Origin: Jiangella endophytica | GTDB taxonomy: Bacteria > Actinomycetota > Actinomycetes > Jiangellales > Jiangellaceae | Reading direction: 5' to 3' | Length of the DNA stretch: 64,000 bases | Assembly: GCF_003427025.1 (NCBI RefSeq) | Contig: NZ_QVAI01000012.1 | Coordinates: 124,001-188,000, forward strand | In this document: piece after piece, positions 40,960-49,106 of the stretch | Layout of the letters: each line of letters opens with the position of its first letter | How positions within the stretch are numbered: the stretch's first letter is position 1 | The notes under the pieces: generated by a model | Databases searched by the model: none | Told to the model about the DNA's origin: nothing | What the model saw: only the letters and a program-made list of their open reading frames with translations | Made by a program: the position numbers and the translations under genes

Positions 40960-43647
40960 CTACGGCTGCAGGTAGCGGAACTGCTGGTTGACGCCGCTGT
41001 GGATCGGGAAGAGGAGTGCCCGGCCGTCGGGCGCCACCTGCTCGATGTCGAGGGTGAAGCCGTGGTACTTCACGCTCCTGACCAGCTGCGGGTCGGACGT
41101 CTCGGGGTCGAGGTTCCACTGCTGGCTGTTGCTGCCGTCGCACTCGGTCAGGACGACCGCGTCGATGGGGTGGACGCCGTCGAGGCACAGGCCGGTGGCG
41201 CGCCAGACGATGGTGCCGTCGCCCGGCACCTCCCAGCCGCGGCTGGGCGCCTCGGCGCAGTCGCCGGCTCGCGGCACGCCGTTGGCGTCGACGACCAGGC
41301 AGCGCGTACCGGCCTCGCCGAGGTCGACCTGGAACCGCCCGGCCCGCACCACCTCGAGCGTGGCGGCGTCGGTGGTCGCCGAGCCCAGCTCGTTGGTGAA
41401 GACGGCGCGGTAGCGGGTGTGGTCGTCGTCGAGCGTGACTCCCGGGCGGGTGAGGGTGGCGTCGGGGCCGGTGCCGGTGGCGTCGGGGACCGGGGTCCAC
41501 GGGCCGTCGGCCGACGGCGCGCTCTCCCAGGCCCAGGTCGCCTCCGGGTTGGCCGAGGCGCTGGCGGTGAACTCGACGTCGTCGCCGGGTGCGGCCTCGA
41601 CCGGCTCGGGCTGCGCGGTGATCTTCGGCTGCCAGCGCACGGTGAGCGTGGCCGGCTCGGACGCCGCCTCGCCGACATCGTTGGTGAACACCGCACGGTA
41701 CTGGTAGCCGTCGCGCTCGCCGCTGACGTTGGTGAGCTCGAGCGTCGACCGGACGCCCTCCTGACGGGCGGAGGCGACGGACGGGTCGGGTGCGCCCCAC
41801 TCGCCGCCCGGCGCGCGCACCTGCCAGGTGATGGACATGGCGGTCGGGTTGGCCACGGCGGTCGCCTCGAACACGGCGGTGTCGCCCTCGACGACCGTGA
41901 CGCTCTGCGGCTGGTCCTCGATGGCCGGTGGGTACTGCACGGTGATGACGGCCGGCTCGGTGGTGATGGTGCCGAGCGGGTTCGTCGCCTTGACGCGGTA
42001 GAGGCGGCCGTCGAGCGCGCGGTCCGGCGCCTCGATGACCAGCGTGTCGGTGGTGGCACCCGCGACGTCGACCCAGTCGTCCTCGGCCGGCGTGCCGGGG
42101 CCGTCGGGCGTCTCGCCAGGCGTCTCGCCGGCCCGCTCCTCGGCGGAGCTGATGTACGGCGTGCCCGACGTGGTCGGCGCGAACACGAACCTCGGGGCGG
42201 CCTTCTCGGTGCTAGCCGTCGTGGCCGTGGCCGGCTGGTCGCCGCCGGAGCCCGCGGGCGGCTCGGCGTACTGCCACTGCAGGTCCGGCGGCGGGTTGCC
42301 GGTGACCGTCACCGTGAGCGTGACGTCCTCGCCGGCCACGACGACCGGGTTCGACGGCGGCTGCTGCTCGATGGCGGGCGGCGCCTCGGCCGGCGGCTGG
42401 GTGGGGTCGGGAGTGGGCTCGTCGGTCGGCTCTTCCGAGGGCTCGCTGCTCGGCGTCTCGGACGGCTGCGACGGGTCGACGTCGGGCTGCTCGGCCGGCG
42501 GCTCCTCCTCGACCGGCTCGTCGGGCTCCTGCTGCGGCGGGGCGTCGGCGACCGGCTGGTCGGCCGGCGGCTCGTCCGCGGGCGTCTCGGGCTGCGGTTC
42601 TTCCTGCTCGGGCGGCGCCGGCGGCTCGTCGGCCGGCGGCTCGTCCTGCGGCTCGTCGGCCGGCGGCTCGGGCTCGGCGCTGACGGACGGCGCGGCGGCC
42701 GGCGGGTCGGTCGGGTCGTCGCCGCTGGTCAGGGCCCACGCCGCGACGGCGATGGCAGCGGCGGCGGCCGCCGCGCCACCGGCGGCGGCGAACTGCCGGG
42801 CCTGCTTGCCCCAGTTGGCCGGCGACAGGAACGCGAGCACGCCGCCACCCGCGGCGCCGGCGCCGGCCGCCACCGCACCGGCGGCGACCCCGGAGACCGG
42901 GAGCAGCAGGGCGGGCCAAAGGATGCCCCGCATGTCGGAGACGAGCAGCAGCAGTTCGTCGCGCCGTTCGCGGCAGTGCGTACAGGTGGCGAGGTGGGCG
43001 CTCATCTCGCGGGTGTCGTGCGCCGACAGCGTGCCGCGGACGTACGACGCGATCTTCGGCGCGTACGGACGGCACTCGGGCTGGACCTCGGCGGACAGGT
43101 TCACGGCGAGGTAGGCCTGCCGCAGGCCCTCGCGGGCGCGGTAGGCCAGGGCGGCGACGGCGTTGGCGGAGCTGCCCAGGGCGGGCGCCAGGGAGGCCGG
43201 CGAGCGGCCCTCGATCTCGGTGTGCCACAGCACCTGCTGCCAGCGTTCGGGGAGCGTCTCGAACGCGTGCCGGACCAGCTGGCGGTCGGTGGAGCGGGCC
43301 ATGGCGTCGTCGGTGTGCGGGAGGACGTCGAGGATCGACGGGTCGGTCTGCGAGCCGTCGCGCTGCGAGCTGCGGTGGCGGTCGATGGCCAGCCGCCGCA
43401 CGACCGTCTTCAGGTAGGGGGCGAACTCGAGGTCCGGGCCGCCGCCCTCGCGCAGCCGCGTGAGAACCCGGGTGAACGCCTCGGCGACGACGTCCTGCGC
43501 CTCGTCGCTGTTGTTCGTGACGATACGGGCGACCTTGGAGGCGTCGTCGACATGGCGACGGTACAGCTCGTCGTAGGCGCCCATGTCGCCTTCGCGCGTG
43601 CGCGCGATGAGCTGTTCGTCGCTGGCGGCGTCTGCTGGAATCGTCAC
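40960..43647 (-). CDS. fused ECF sigma factor, zinc anti-sigma domain, membrane segments, Ig-like domains and ricin-type lectin
   Basis: This 895-residue protein carries, in order: an ECF sigma factor (about 1-190; region 2 Y-D-E-L-Y-R-R-H-V-D-D, region 4 L-P-E-R-W-Q-Q-V-L-W-H-T-E-I-E-G and A-V-A-A-L-A-Y-R-A-R-E-G-L-R), a zinc anti-sigma motif H-L-A-T-C-T-H-C (H-x3-C-x2-C, about 221-228), two hydrophobic stretches (about 245-276 and 290-312), a ~115-residue proline/glutamate-rich linker, three Ig-like domains (about 430-545, 550-640, 645-735) with repeated Y-R-A-V-F-T-N-x-x-G, and a ricin-type beta-trefoil (about 740-895) with Q-Q-W-N-L. It reads as a sigma factor held at the membrane by its own anti-sigma domain with a sugar-binding outer part. 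ECF groups with C-terminal anti-sigma extensions are known in actinobacteria. A GGDEF-like gene precedes it by 33 bases. Confidence 0.85.
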   Translation of the reverse strand: MTIPADAASDEQLIARTREGDMGAYDELYRRHVDDASKVARIVTNNSDEAQDVVAEAFTRVLTRLREGGGPDLEFAPYLKTVVRRLAIDRHRSSQRDGSQTDPSILDVLPHTDDAMARSTDRQLVRHAFETLPERWQQVLWHTEIEGRSPASLAPALGSSANAVAALAYRAREGLRQAYLAVNLSAEVQPECRPYAPKIASYVRGTLSAHDTREMSAHLATCTHCRERRDELLLLVSDMRGILWPALLLPVSGVAAGAVAAGAGAAGGGVLAFLSPANWGKQARQFAAAGGAAAAAAAIAVAAWALTSGDDPTDPPAAAPSVSAEPEPPADEPQDEPPADEPPAPPEQEEPQPETPADEPPADQPVADAPPQQEPDEPVEEEPPAEQPDVDPSQPSETPSSEPSEEPTDEPTPDPTQPPAEAPPAIEQQPPSNPVVVAGEDVTLTVTVTGNPPPDLQWQYAEPPAGSGGDQPATATTASTEKAAPRFVFAPTTSGTPYISSAEERAGETPGETPDGPGTPAEDDWVDVAGATTDTLVIEAPDRALDGRLYRVKATNPLGTITTEPAVITVQYPPAIEDQPQSVTVVEGDTAVFEATAVANPTAMSITWQVRAPGGEWGAPDPSVASARQEGVRSTLELTNVSGERDGYQYRAVFTNDVGEAASEPATLTVRWQPKITAQPEPVEAAPGDDVEFTASASANPEATWAWESAPSADGPWTPVPDATGTGPDATLTRPGVTLDDDHTRYRAVFTNELGSATTDAATLEVVRAGRFQVDLGEAGTRCLVVDANGVPRAGDCAEAPSRGWEVPGDGTIVWRATGLCLDGVHPIDAVVLTECDGSNSQQWNLDPETSDPQLVRSVKYHGFTLDIEQVAPDGRALLFPIHSGVNQQFRYLQP

Positions 43648-43680
43648 CTGTTCTCGCTATCCCGGTTGCACCCAGGCAGC

Positions 43681-44538
43681 TCAGTCCAGGGATCCACTCC
43701 CTGAATGACGAAACCTGGGCGGCCTGATCTCATGATCGACATTAGCCCCCCCGAGCAGCCCAGTCACGAGTTCAGGCAATCGTGCCCTGGAGTCCGGGAC
43801 AGCGAACACGTCGACCCGCACATTTGCTGTGCTCAGTTCACCGGTTTCGACCGCCTTCGTCAAGGAGATCCGCTCGACCCGTGCCTGCGCATCGTCGGGT
43901 ACCAGGGCCAGCGCCATCGCGGTGCCGACCTGGCTCAGCGTGGCGTCCGGCCGGACGCGTGAACGCAGCGCCGACGCGGCCTGGAGGACCCGGGCGATGC
44001 GCCGCCACGGGCCGTCCGCCGGGTCCCATCGCATGACGAGCAGAACCAGCGCCATCGGCTCGATGCCGGACAGCCGGTCGAGCTCGTTCACGCGCCCGTA
44101 GAGGTAGCCGGCGGTGTGCAGTCCGGACAGCGGATCGATGCCCGGCGAACCCCGCTCGGCGGCGACCGCGTCGACCCACGCGTCGACCAGCCGGTGCCGC
44201 GCCGTCACGCGGGGGAGCGGCGCGCCCACCGACGCCTCGAGCACGTCCCACAGCTCGTCCAGTTCGTCCAGCAGACAGGTGAGGTCGCGCGTGCTGGCGG
44301 CGCGCTCCCACGCGAACACCGTCAGCCCGTGCGCGACGTCCTCCGGATCGGGCACGTCGGCGGTCAACGCGTCGACCACGGCCTCGACGCCGGGCGGAGG
44401 CAACTCCCCGGTGGTCGCCTCCGCCCGGCTCGTCTCCGGTGCGGGGTCGTCGTCGCGCGCACTCGCCGGCACCGGCCGCTCCAACCAGGCTGCCAGCAAC
44501 GATGTCACCGGAATGTCGTCGTGGTTGAACATCGTCAT
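43681..44538 (-). CDS. degenerate GGDEF-like protein
   Basis: This 285-residue protein has no membrane segment or known catalytic motif. Residues ~145-240 align by eye with the GGDEF diguanylate cyclase fold: D-P-L-S-G-L-H-T-A-G-Y-L-Y-G-R-V-N-E-L matches the usual D-x-L-T-G-L-x-N-R-R start, followed by A-L-V-L-L-V-M-R-W, then R-V-R-P-D-A-T-L-S-Q-V-G-T-A-M-A-L-A-L where the GGDEF signature should be. The signature itself and the metal site are gone, so it cannot make cyclic di-GMP. The N-terminal ~140 residues are unique. ATG 44538 is preceded by a GGGGAG tract. It is 33 bases ahead of the sigma-lectin gene on the same strand and probably cotranscribed. Confidence 0.55.
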   Translation of the reverse strand: MTMFNHDDIPVTSLLAAWLERPVPASARDDDPAPETSRAEATTGELPPPGVEAVVDALTADVPDPEDVAHGLTVFAWERAASTRDLTCLLDELDELWDVLEASVGAPLPRVTARHRLVDAWVDAVAAERGSPGIDPLSGLHTAGYLYGRVNELDRLSGIEPMALVLLVMRWDPADGPWRRIARVLQAASALRSRVRPDATLSQVGTAMALALVPDDAQARVERISLTKAVETGELSTANVRVDVFAVPDSRARLPELVTGLLGGANVDHEIRPPRFRHSGSGSLD

Positions 44539-44696
44539 CCTCGGAACTCCCCGTTCTCGCGCACGCTTCGTCCGACCCTTGCACCCACCACGACGGTGGC
44601 CGCACCGGATCATGACGCGAGATCGGCAAAGAATTTCGCGGCGGTCCTCCGACCACACCGCCGGAGCGGCCGGGGCCGTGTGTCAGGCTGGCCCTT

Positions 44697-45989
44697 GTGC
44701 CGGACCGCATGGTGCGACTGAGTCGCTGGTTGACCGACGTCCGCCAGCGGCTCGCGCAGGCCGCGGCGGCCGGTCAGGACCCGACGCCCGACGGCGCCCC
44801 CGTGGCGGCGGCCGACCCCGCGACGGACGGCGTGTCTCGTTCGCTCGACGAGGCGACGACCACCGGCACGGCCCCCGGTCCGGTGCCGCCGCCGCCCGCG
44901 TCCATGCCCGTTCCGCGCGCCCCCGACACCCACCCGGTGCCGAAGGTGGTCCGCGACGCCGCCGACTGGAGCTGGCGGCTGATCATCATCGCGGCCGCGG
45001 TGGCCGGGGTGGGCTGGCTGGCGTGGGAGTTGCGGGTCGTCATCTTCCCGCTGGTAGCCGGGCTGCTGCTCGCCGCCGGTCTGCAGCCGTTGGTGCGCCG
45101 GCTGCGGACGGCCGGCTGGGGGCGCGGCCCCGCGGCCGCCGCCGTGTTCATCGGCTTCCTGCTCGTCGTGGTCGGGTCGCTGACGCTGGTCGGCAACGCC
45201 GTCGGCGGCCAGTTCCAGGACGTCGTCGACCAGGCCGAGGAGGGTCTGCAGGAGGTTCGCGACTGGCTGGCCGGTCCGCCGTTCAGCATCGACGAGGCGC
45301 AGCTGGACCGCTACATCGACCGCGCCGTCGCCCTCTTCCAGGACGACAGCTCCGTCACCGAGCAGGCGGCCACGGCGGCCACCGTCGCCATCGAGATCCT
45401 GGTCGGGCTGGCCCTGGCGCTGTTCGCGCTGATCTTCTTCCTCTACGACGGCGAGCGCATCTGGACCTGGCTGGTGCGGCTGTTCCCGGCCCGGGCGCGG
45501 GCCCGTGCGGCCGCGGCCGGCGACGTCGCCTGGCTGACGCTGGGGCAGTACATCCGCGGAACGGTGCTGGTGGCGCTGTTCGACGCGGTCGCCATCACGA
45601 TCCTGCTGTTCATCCTGCAGGTGCCGCTGGCGCTGCCGCTGGGCGTGCTGGTGTTCTTCGGCGCGTTCGTGCCGCTGATCGGCGCGTTCGTCACCGGGAC
45701 GGTGGCCGTGCTGGTGGCGTTGGTGACGCAGGGCCTGCTGATCGCGATCGTGGTGCTGGTCGGGCTGATCGTGGTGCAGCAGATCGAGAGCAACATCTTC
45801 CAGCCGTTCATCCTCGGCCGCATGGTGAGCGTCCACCCGTTGGCGGTCGCGGTCGCCGTCGCCATCGGCACGCTGGCCGGCTCGATCATCGGCGCGATCA
45901 TCGCGGTGCCGATCGTCGCGCTGGTCAACACCGTCGGCAGCTACCTCGCGTCGACCCGGGAGCGGCCGCCGCCGATCGCGTCGGGCTGA
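44697..45989 (+). CDS. AI-2E family transporter-like membrane protein
   Basis: This 430-residue protein belongs to the AI-2E (YhhQ/TqsA/PerM) family, which spans the membrane seven or eight times. Typical parts are L-V-A-G-L-L-L-A-A-G-L-Q-P-L-V-R-R-L, the F-F-L-Y-D-G-E-R-I-W block, and near the end the conserved Q-Q-I-E-S-N-I-F-Q-P-F-I-L-G-R-M-V-S-V-H-P-L. The first ~95 residues are a poorly conserved, proline/alanine-rich cytoplasmic extension. Family members export small molecules or sodium; the name does not prove a signalling role. The start is GTG 44697, with ATG 44709 also in frame. The 3' end overlaps the convergent TetR gene by 49 bases. Confidence 0.88.
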   Translation: MPDRMVRLSRWLTDVRQRLAQAAAAGQDPTPDGAPVAAADPATDGVSRSLDEATTTGTAPGPVPPPPASMPVPRAPDTHPVPKVVRDAADWSWRLIIIAAAVAGVGWLAWELRVVIFPLVAGLLLAAGLQPLVRRLRTAGWGRGPAAAAVFIGFLLVVVGSLTLVGNAVGGQFQDVVDQAEEGLQEVRDWLAGPPFSIDEAQLDRYIDRAVALFQDDSSVTEQAATAATVAIEILVGLALALFALIFFLYDGERIWTWLVRLFPARARARAAAAGDVAWLTLGQYIRGTVLVALFDAVAITILLFILQVPLALPLGVLVFFGAFVPLIGAFVTGTVAVLVALVTQGLLIAIVVLVGLIVVQQIESNIFQPFILGRMVSVHPLAVAVAVAIGTLAGSIIGAIIAVPIVALVNTVGSYLASTRERPPPIASG

Positions 45990-46546
45990 GCCAGAGCGCG
46001 GAGCGCGGACGCGAGGTCGGCCGCCGACGGCGCCGCGTCCGGGTCGATCAGCCACTGCAGCACCATGCCGTTGATCAGGCACAGCGCCGTCGAGCCGATG
46101 GTGCGCGCCGTCGCGTCGTCGATCTCCGCGGGGTCGCGTCCGAGCACCAGCCCCGCGAGGTCGCGCCGGGCCGCCTCATAGGTGCGGGCGAGGTCGTCGC
46201 GCAGTTGCGGGACGTATTCGAACTGGCCGAACGCCTGCAGGCTGGCCACCATGATCGAGCGGTTCTCCTTCTGCCCGTCCTGCAGCCCGGTGAGGAACGC
46301 CTCCAGCCGATCCATCGCGGTGTCGCCGGACCGCCCGTGCATGGCCGCCTCGATGTGGTTGCCCCAGTCGTCGAACGAGTCGATGATCGCGGCGTTGAGC
46401 AGGGCCTCCTTCGAGCCGAAGTGGTACCCGATGGAGGCCAGGTTGGTCCCTGACTCGGCCACCAGGTCGCGGGCGGTGATGTGGGCGAATCCCCGCTCCG
46501 CCAGCAGCCGCTTCGCGGCGGCGAGCAACTCCTCACGGTGTCCCAT
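45941..46546 (-). CDS. TetR-family repressor of the adjacent efflux pump
   Basis: This 201-residue protein has the TetR DNA-binding domain at about 1-50: H-R-E-E-L-L-A-A-A-K-R-L-L-A-E-R-G-F, then T-A-R-D-L-V-A-E-S-G-T-N-L-A-S-I-G-Y-H-F-G-S-K-E-A-L. The rest is the helical ligand domain. It is divergent from a DHA2 multidrug transporter with only 71 bases between the start codons, the standard layout of a drug-responsive repressor and its pump. No ribosome site precedes the ATG, and TACACT ends six bases before it, so its mRNA may be leaderless. Confidence 0.9.
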   Translation of the reverse strand: MGHREELLAAAKRLLAERGFAHITARDLVAESGTNLASIGYHFGSKEALLNAAIIDSFDDWGNHIEAAMHGRSGDTAMDRLEAFLTGLQDGQKENRSIMVASLQAFGQFEYVPQLRDDLARTYEAARRDLAGLVLGRDPAEIDDATARTIGSTALCLINGMVLQWLIDPDAAPSAADLASALRALAQPDAIGGGRSRVDAR

Positions 46547-46567
46547 GGCGTCAGTGTAGACCCCGAT

Positions 46568-46612
46568 TCATACGCTCGTCATAGACATATGTTTAAGACG
46601 TTTGTATAGTTC
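46568..46612. promoter_or_regulatory. shared promoter and operator region of the TetR/efflux pair
   Basis: On the plus strand TAGACA (46582-46587) and TATAGT (46605-46610) are 17 bases apart, a good sigma-70-type promoter. Transcription would start about 46617, one base from the transporter's ATG. The same span contains the 8-bp palindrome ACATATGT (46585-46592) and outer half-sites ATAC (46570-46573) and GTAT (46604-46607), likely the repressor's operator. Confidence 0.6.
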
Positions 46613-46617
46613 CGGCC

Positions 46618-48138
46618 ATGACAGAGATCGTCGAGCGAGCCGGCCGCCGGGAATGGGTCGGACTCGTCGTCCTCACCATCCCGGCGCTGCTGGCGTCCAT
46701 GGACCTGTCCGTGCTGTTCATGGCGGCGCCCTGGCTGAGCGCTGACCTGGAACCCAGTGGCACCCAGCTGTTGTGGATCATGGACGTCTACGGCTTCCTC
46801 ATGGCCGGGCTGCTGATCACCATGGGGTCGCTGGGCGACCGGATCGGCCGCCGCCGGCTGCTCCTGGCGGGCGCGGTGGCATTCGGCGCCGCGTCGGTGC
46901 TGGCCGCCTACGCCACCAGCCCGGAGATGCTGATCGCCGCCCGGGCCCTGCTCGGCATCGGCGGCGCGACACTGGCGCCGTCGACCCTGTCGCTGATCCG
47001 CGGCATGTTCCACGACGCGAACCAGCGACGGGCCGCCATCGGGGTGTGGACCGCGGCCTTCACCGGCGGGGTGGCCGTCGGGCCGATCATCGGCGGGCTG
47101 CTGCTCGAGCACTTCTGGTGGGGGTCGGTGTTCCTGATCAACCTGCCGGTCATGGTGCTCCTGCTGATCGTGGGGCCGTTGCTGCTGCCGGAGTCGCGCA
47201 ACCCGGCCCACGGCGGCGTCGACGTCGTCAGCGCCGTGCTGTCACTGGCCGCGGTGCTCCCGGTGATCTACGGCATCAAGGAGATCGCCGCTCACGCTGC
47301 CGTCTCCGCGCCCGACGTGGCCGCGATCGCCGCCGGGCTGCTCCTCGGCGTGCTCTTCGTCCGGCGCCAGCGGTCCCTGGACGACCCGATGATCGACGTG
47401 CGGCTGTTCCGCAGCCCGGCCTTCAGCGCCGCCGTGGGGACCAACGCGGCCGTGACCTTCGCCACCGCGGGCATGGGGGCGATCGCCGTCCAGTACGTGC
47501 AGTCGGTGCTGGGCATCCGGCCGTTCACCGCGGCGCTGTGGATGCTGCCCACCGTCGGCGGCACCGTCGTGGGCATCGTTGTCGCGAACCTGCTGGTGCG
47601 CCGCATCTCGCCGGGCATCGTCGTCGGTTCCGGAGCCGCCGTGGCCGCGCTCGGCTTCGCGCTGGTGGCTCTGACCGTGGAGGTCGACTCCGGCGTGGGC
47701 GTCGTCATCGCCTGCTATACGGTCCTCGTCGCCGGTGTCGGGATGGCGGCCAGCCTGGTCATCGACCTGATCGTCGGGTCGGCGCCGCCCGAGCGCTCCG
47801 GCTCGGCCGCGGCCACCTCGGAGACCGCGGGCGAGCTCGGCGCGGCCACCGGTATCGCGGTCCTGGGCAGCGTCGCGGTGGCGGTGTACGGCGACTCGCT
47901 GCGCCAGTCCGTCGCCGGTGTGACGGAGGCGGCGACCGGGTCGCTGGGCGGGGCGTTCGCGGTGGCCGACTCGTTGCCCGCGGTCGAGGCCGAGGCGTTG
48001 CTGGTGGCCGCCCGGGTGGCGTTCACCGAGGGATTCACCGTCACGGCCACCGTCGGGGCGGTCGTGCTGGGCGTCGTCGCGGTGGCCGCGACCGTCGCGC
48101 TGCGGCGCCGTCCGGTCGCCGTCCCGGTGTCGGAGTGA
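46618..48138 (+). CDS. DHA2-family MFS multidrug transporter
   Basis: This 506-residue protein has 14 hydrophobic segments, the mark of the DHA2 (EmrB/QacA) drug:proton antiporters. The N-terminal L-L-A-S-M-D-L-S-V-L-F-M-A-A-P is the D1 motif of this group and G-S-L-G-D-R-I-G-R-R-R-L-L-L is motif A. Motif C in helix 5 reads W-T-A-A-F-T-G-G-V-A-V-G-P-I-I-G-G. The sequence is close to QacA/SmvA-type exporters of cationic drugs. It is divergent from a TetR gene that presumably represses it. No ribosome site precedes ATG 46618, and the promoter position implies a leaderless mRNA. Confidence 0.9.
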   Translation: MTEIVERAGRREWVGLVVLTIPALLASMDLSVLFMAAPWLSADLEPSGTQLLWIMDVYGFLMAGLLITMGSLGDRIGRRRLLLAGAVAFGAASVLAAYATSPEMLIAARALLGIGGATLAPSTLSLIRGMFHDANQRRAAIGVWTAAFTGGVAVGPIIGGLLLEHFWWGSVFLINLPVMVLLLIVGPLLLPESRNPAHGGVDVVSAVLSLAAVLPVIYGIKEIAAHAAVSAPDVAAIAAGLLLGVLFVRRQRSLDDPMIDVRLFRSPAFSAAVGTNAAVTFATAGMGAIAVQYVQSVLGIRPFTAALWMLPTVGGTVVGIVVANLLVRRISPGIVVGSGAAVAALGFALVALTVEVDSGVGVVIACYTVLVAGVGMAASLVIDLIVGSAPPERSGSAAATSETAGELGAATGIAVLGSVAVAVYGDSLRQSVAGVTEAATGSLGGAFAVADSLPAVEAEALLVAARVAFTEGFTVTATVGAVVLGVVAVAATVALRRRPVAVPVSE

Positions 48139-48140
48139 GC

Positions 48141-48926
48141 TCAGCCCTCTGCGCCGAGGTGGGCGAGCACCTCGGCGTGGAGCGGGCCGTTGGTGGCGAC
48201 CGCGTCGCTGCCCTGCGGCCCGGCGACGCCGTCGAGGCTGGTGAAGCGGCCCCCGGCCTCCTCGACCACGATCGAGGGGGCCGCCATGTCGTGCAGGGCC
48301 AGTTCTGGCTCCGCCGCGATGTCCACCGCGCCGTCGGCCAGCAGCATGTACGACCAGAAGTCGCCGTAGGCGCGGGTACGCCAGCAGGCCCGCGTGAGGT
48401 CGAGGAAGGCGGGCAGCAGGCCGCGCTTCTCCCACCCGGACAGCGACGAGTACGACAGCGACGCCCGCTCCAGCGACGTCACCGCCGACACCCGGCAGCG
48501 GGTCGCCGACGACAGCGAGCGGCCGGTGTAGGCGCCGGTGCCGCGGGCCGCCCACCAGCGCCGGCCCAGCGCCGGGGCCGACACGACGCCGGCGACGACC
48601 TGGTCCTCGACCATGAGCGCGATGAGCGTCGCCCAGACGGGGACACCGCGCAGGTAGTTCTTGGTGCCGTCGATCGGGTCGACGACCCAGCGGCGGGCGC
48701 CGTAGCCGCCGGCGCCGAACTCCTCGCCGATGACGGCGTCGCGGGGCCGGGCGCGCGACAACGTCCGCCGGATCGCCTCCTCGGTGGCCTTGTCGGCGTC
48801 GGTGACGGGGGAGTGGTCGGCCTTGGTCTCGACCCGCAGGTCGGGGGCCCGGAACCGCGACATCGTCTGCGAGTCGGCGTCGTCGGCCAGGACGTGTGCG
48901 AAGCGGAGGTCGTCGTCGTGGGCCAC
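48141..48926 (-). CDS. hisN: histidinol-phosphatase of the inositol monophosphatase family
   Basis: This 261-residue protein is a magnesium-dependent phosphatase of the inositol monophosphatase family. The metal ligands are in G-E-E-F (about 68-71) and V-V-D-P-I-D-G-T-K-N-Y (about 81-91), and a later L-A-L-H-D-M-A-A-P (about 214-222) completes the site. The family form with T-K-A-D-H-S-P-V-T-D-A-D-K-A-T-E matches actinobacterial HisN, which makes histidinol from its phosphate. Other histidine genes are not nearby, so the assignment rests on sequence. The stop is two bases from the convergent DHA2 transporter's stop. Confidence 0.85.
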   Translation of the reverse strand: MAHDDDLRFAHVLADDADSQTMSRFRAPDLRVETKADHSPVTDADKATEEAIRRTLSRARPRDAVIGEEFGAGGYGARRWVVDPIDGTKNYLRGVPVWATLIALMVEDQVVAGVVSAPALGRRWWAARGTGAYTGRSLSSATRCRVSAVTSLERASLSYSSLSGWEKRGLLPAFLDLTRACWRTRAYGDFWSYMLLADGAVDIAAEPELALHDMAAPSIVVEEAGGRFTSLDGVAGPQGSDAVATNGPLHAEVLAHLGAEG

Positions 48927-48948
48927 GATCGGTCAACCTACACGGTCA

Positions 48949-49106
48949 GGGGTGGCTGACGGGTCTTCGGCGGCGCGGATCGACGCACAGACGTCGACCA
49001 GCTTCGTTGTCGTCGCCCGATGGCACCGCATCGAACTCCTCCTCCGCCTTGCCGGACCGACGACTGGACGCCGCCCGCAACCACCACTACCCGTCAGACA
49101 CTCCTA
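48949..49106. repeat. TIR-bearing short repeat, copy 1 (interrupted)
   Basis: The ends are inverted: GGGGTGGCTGACGGGTCTTC from the left and AGGAGTGTCTGACGGGTAGT read from the right. Inner stems are GACGGGT/ACCCGTC (48958-48964, 49089-49095) and GGCGGCG/CGCCGCC (48969-48975, 49069-49075). Against copy 2 (60803-60884) it has about 77 extra bases in the middle, flanked by CGACG duplicates. Its right edge includes the TAG stop of rsgA. Confidence 0.8.

Noticed and set aside
40912-43704. 930-codon plus-strand frame opposite the sigma-lectin gene
   Set aside because: Composed of G/R/V/L-rich low complexity, and it runs through the terminator hairpin at 40903-40940. The minus frame has clear sigma, Ig-like and lectin motifs.
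44697-45989. A quorum-sensing autoinducer-2 exporter
   Set aside because: The AI-2E family name is historical; nothing nearby (no luxS) supports an autoinducer role, so only the family was called.
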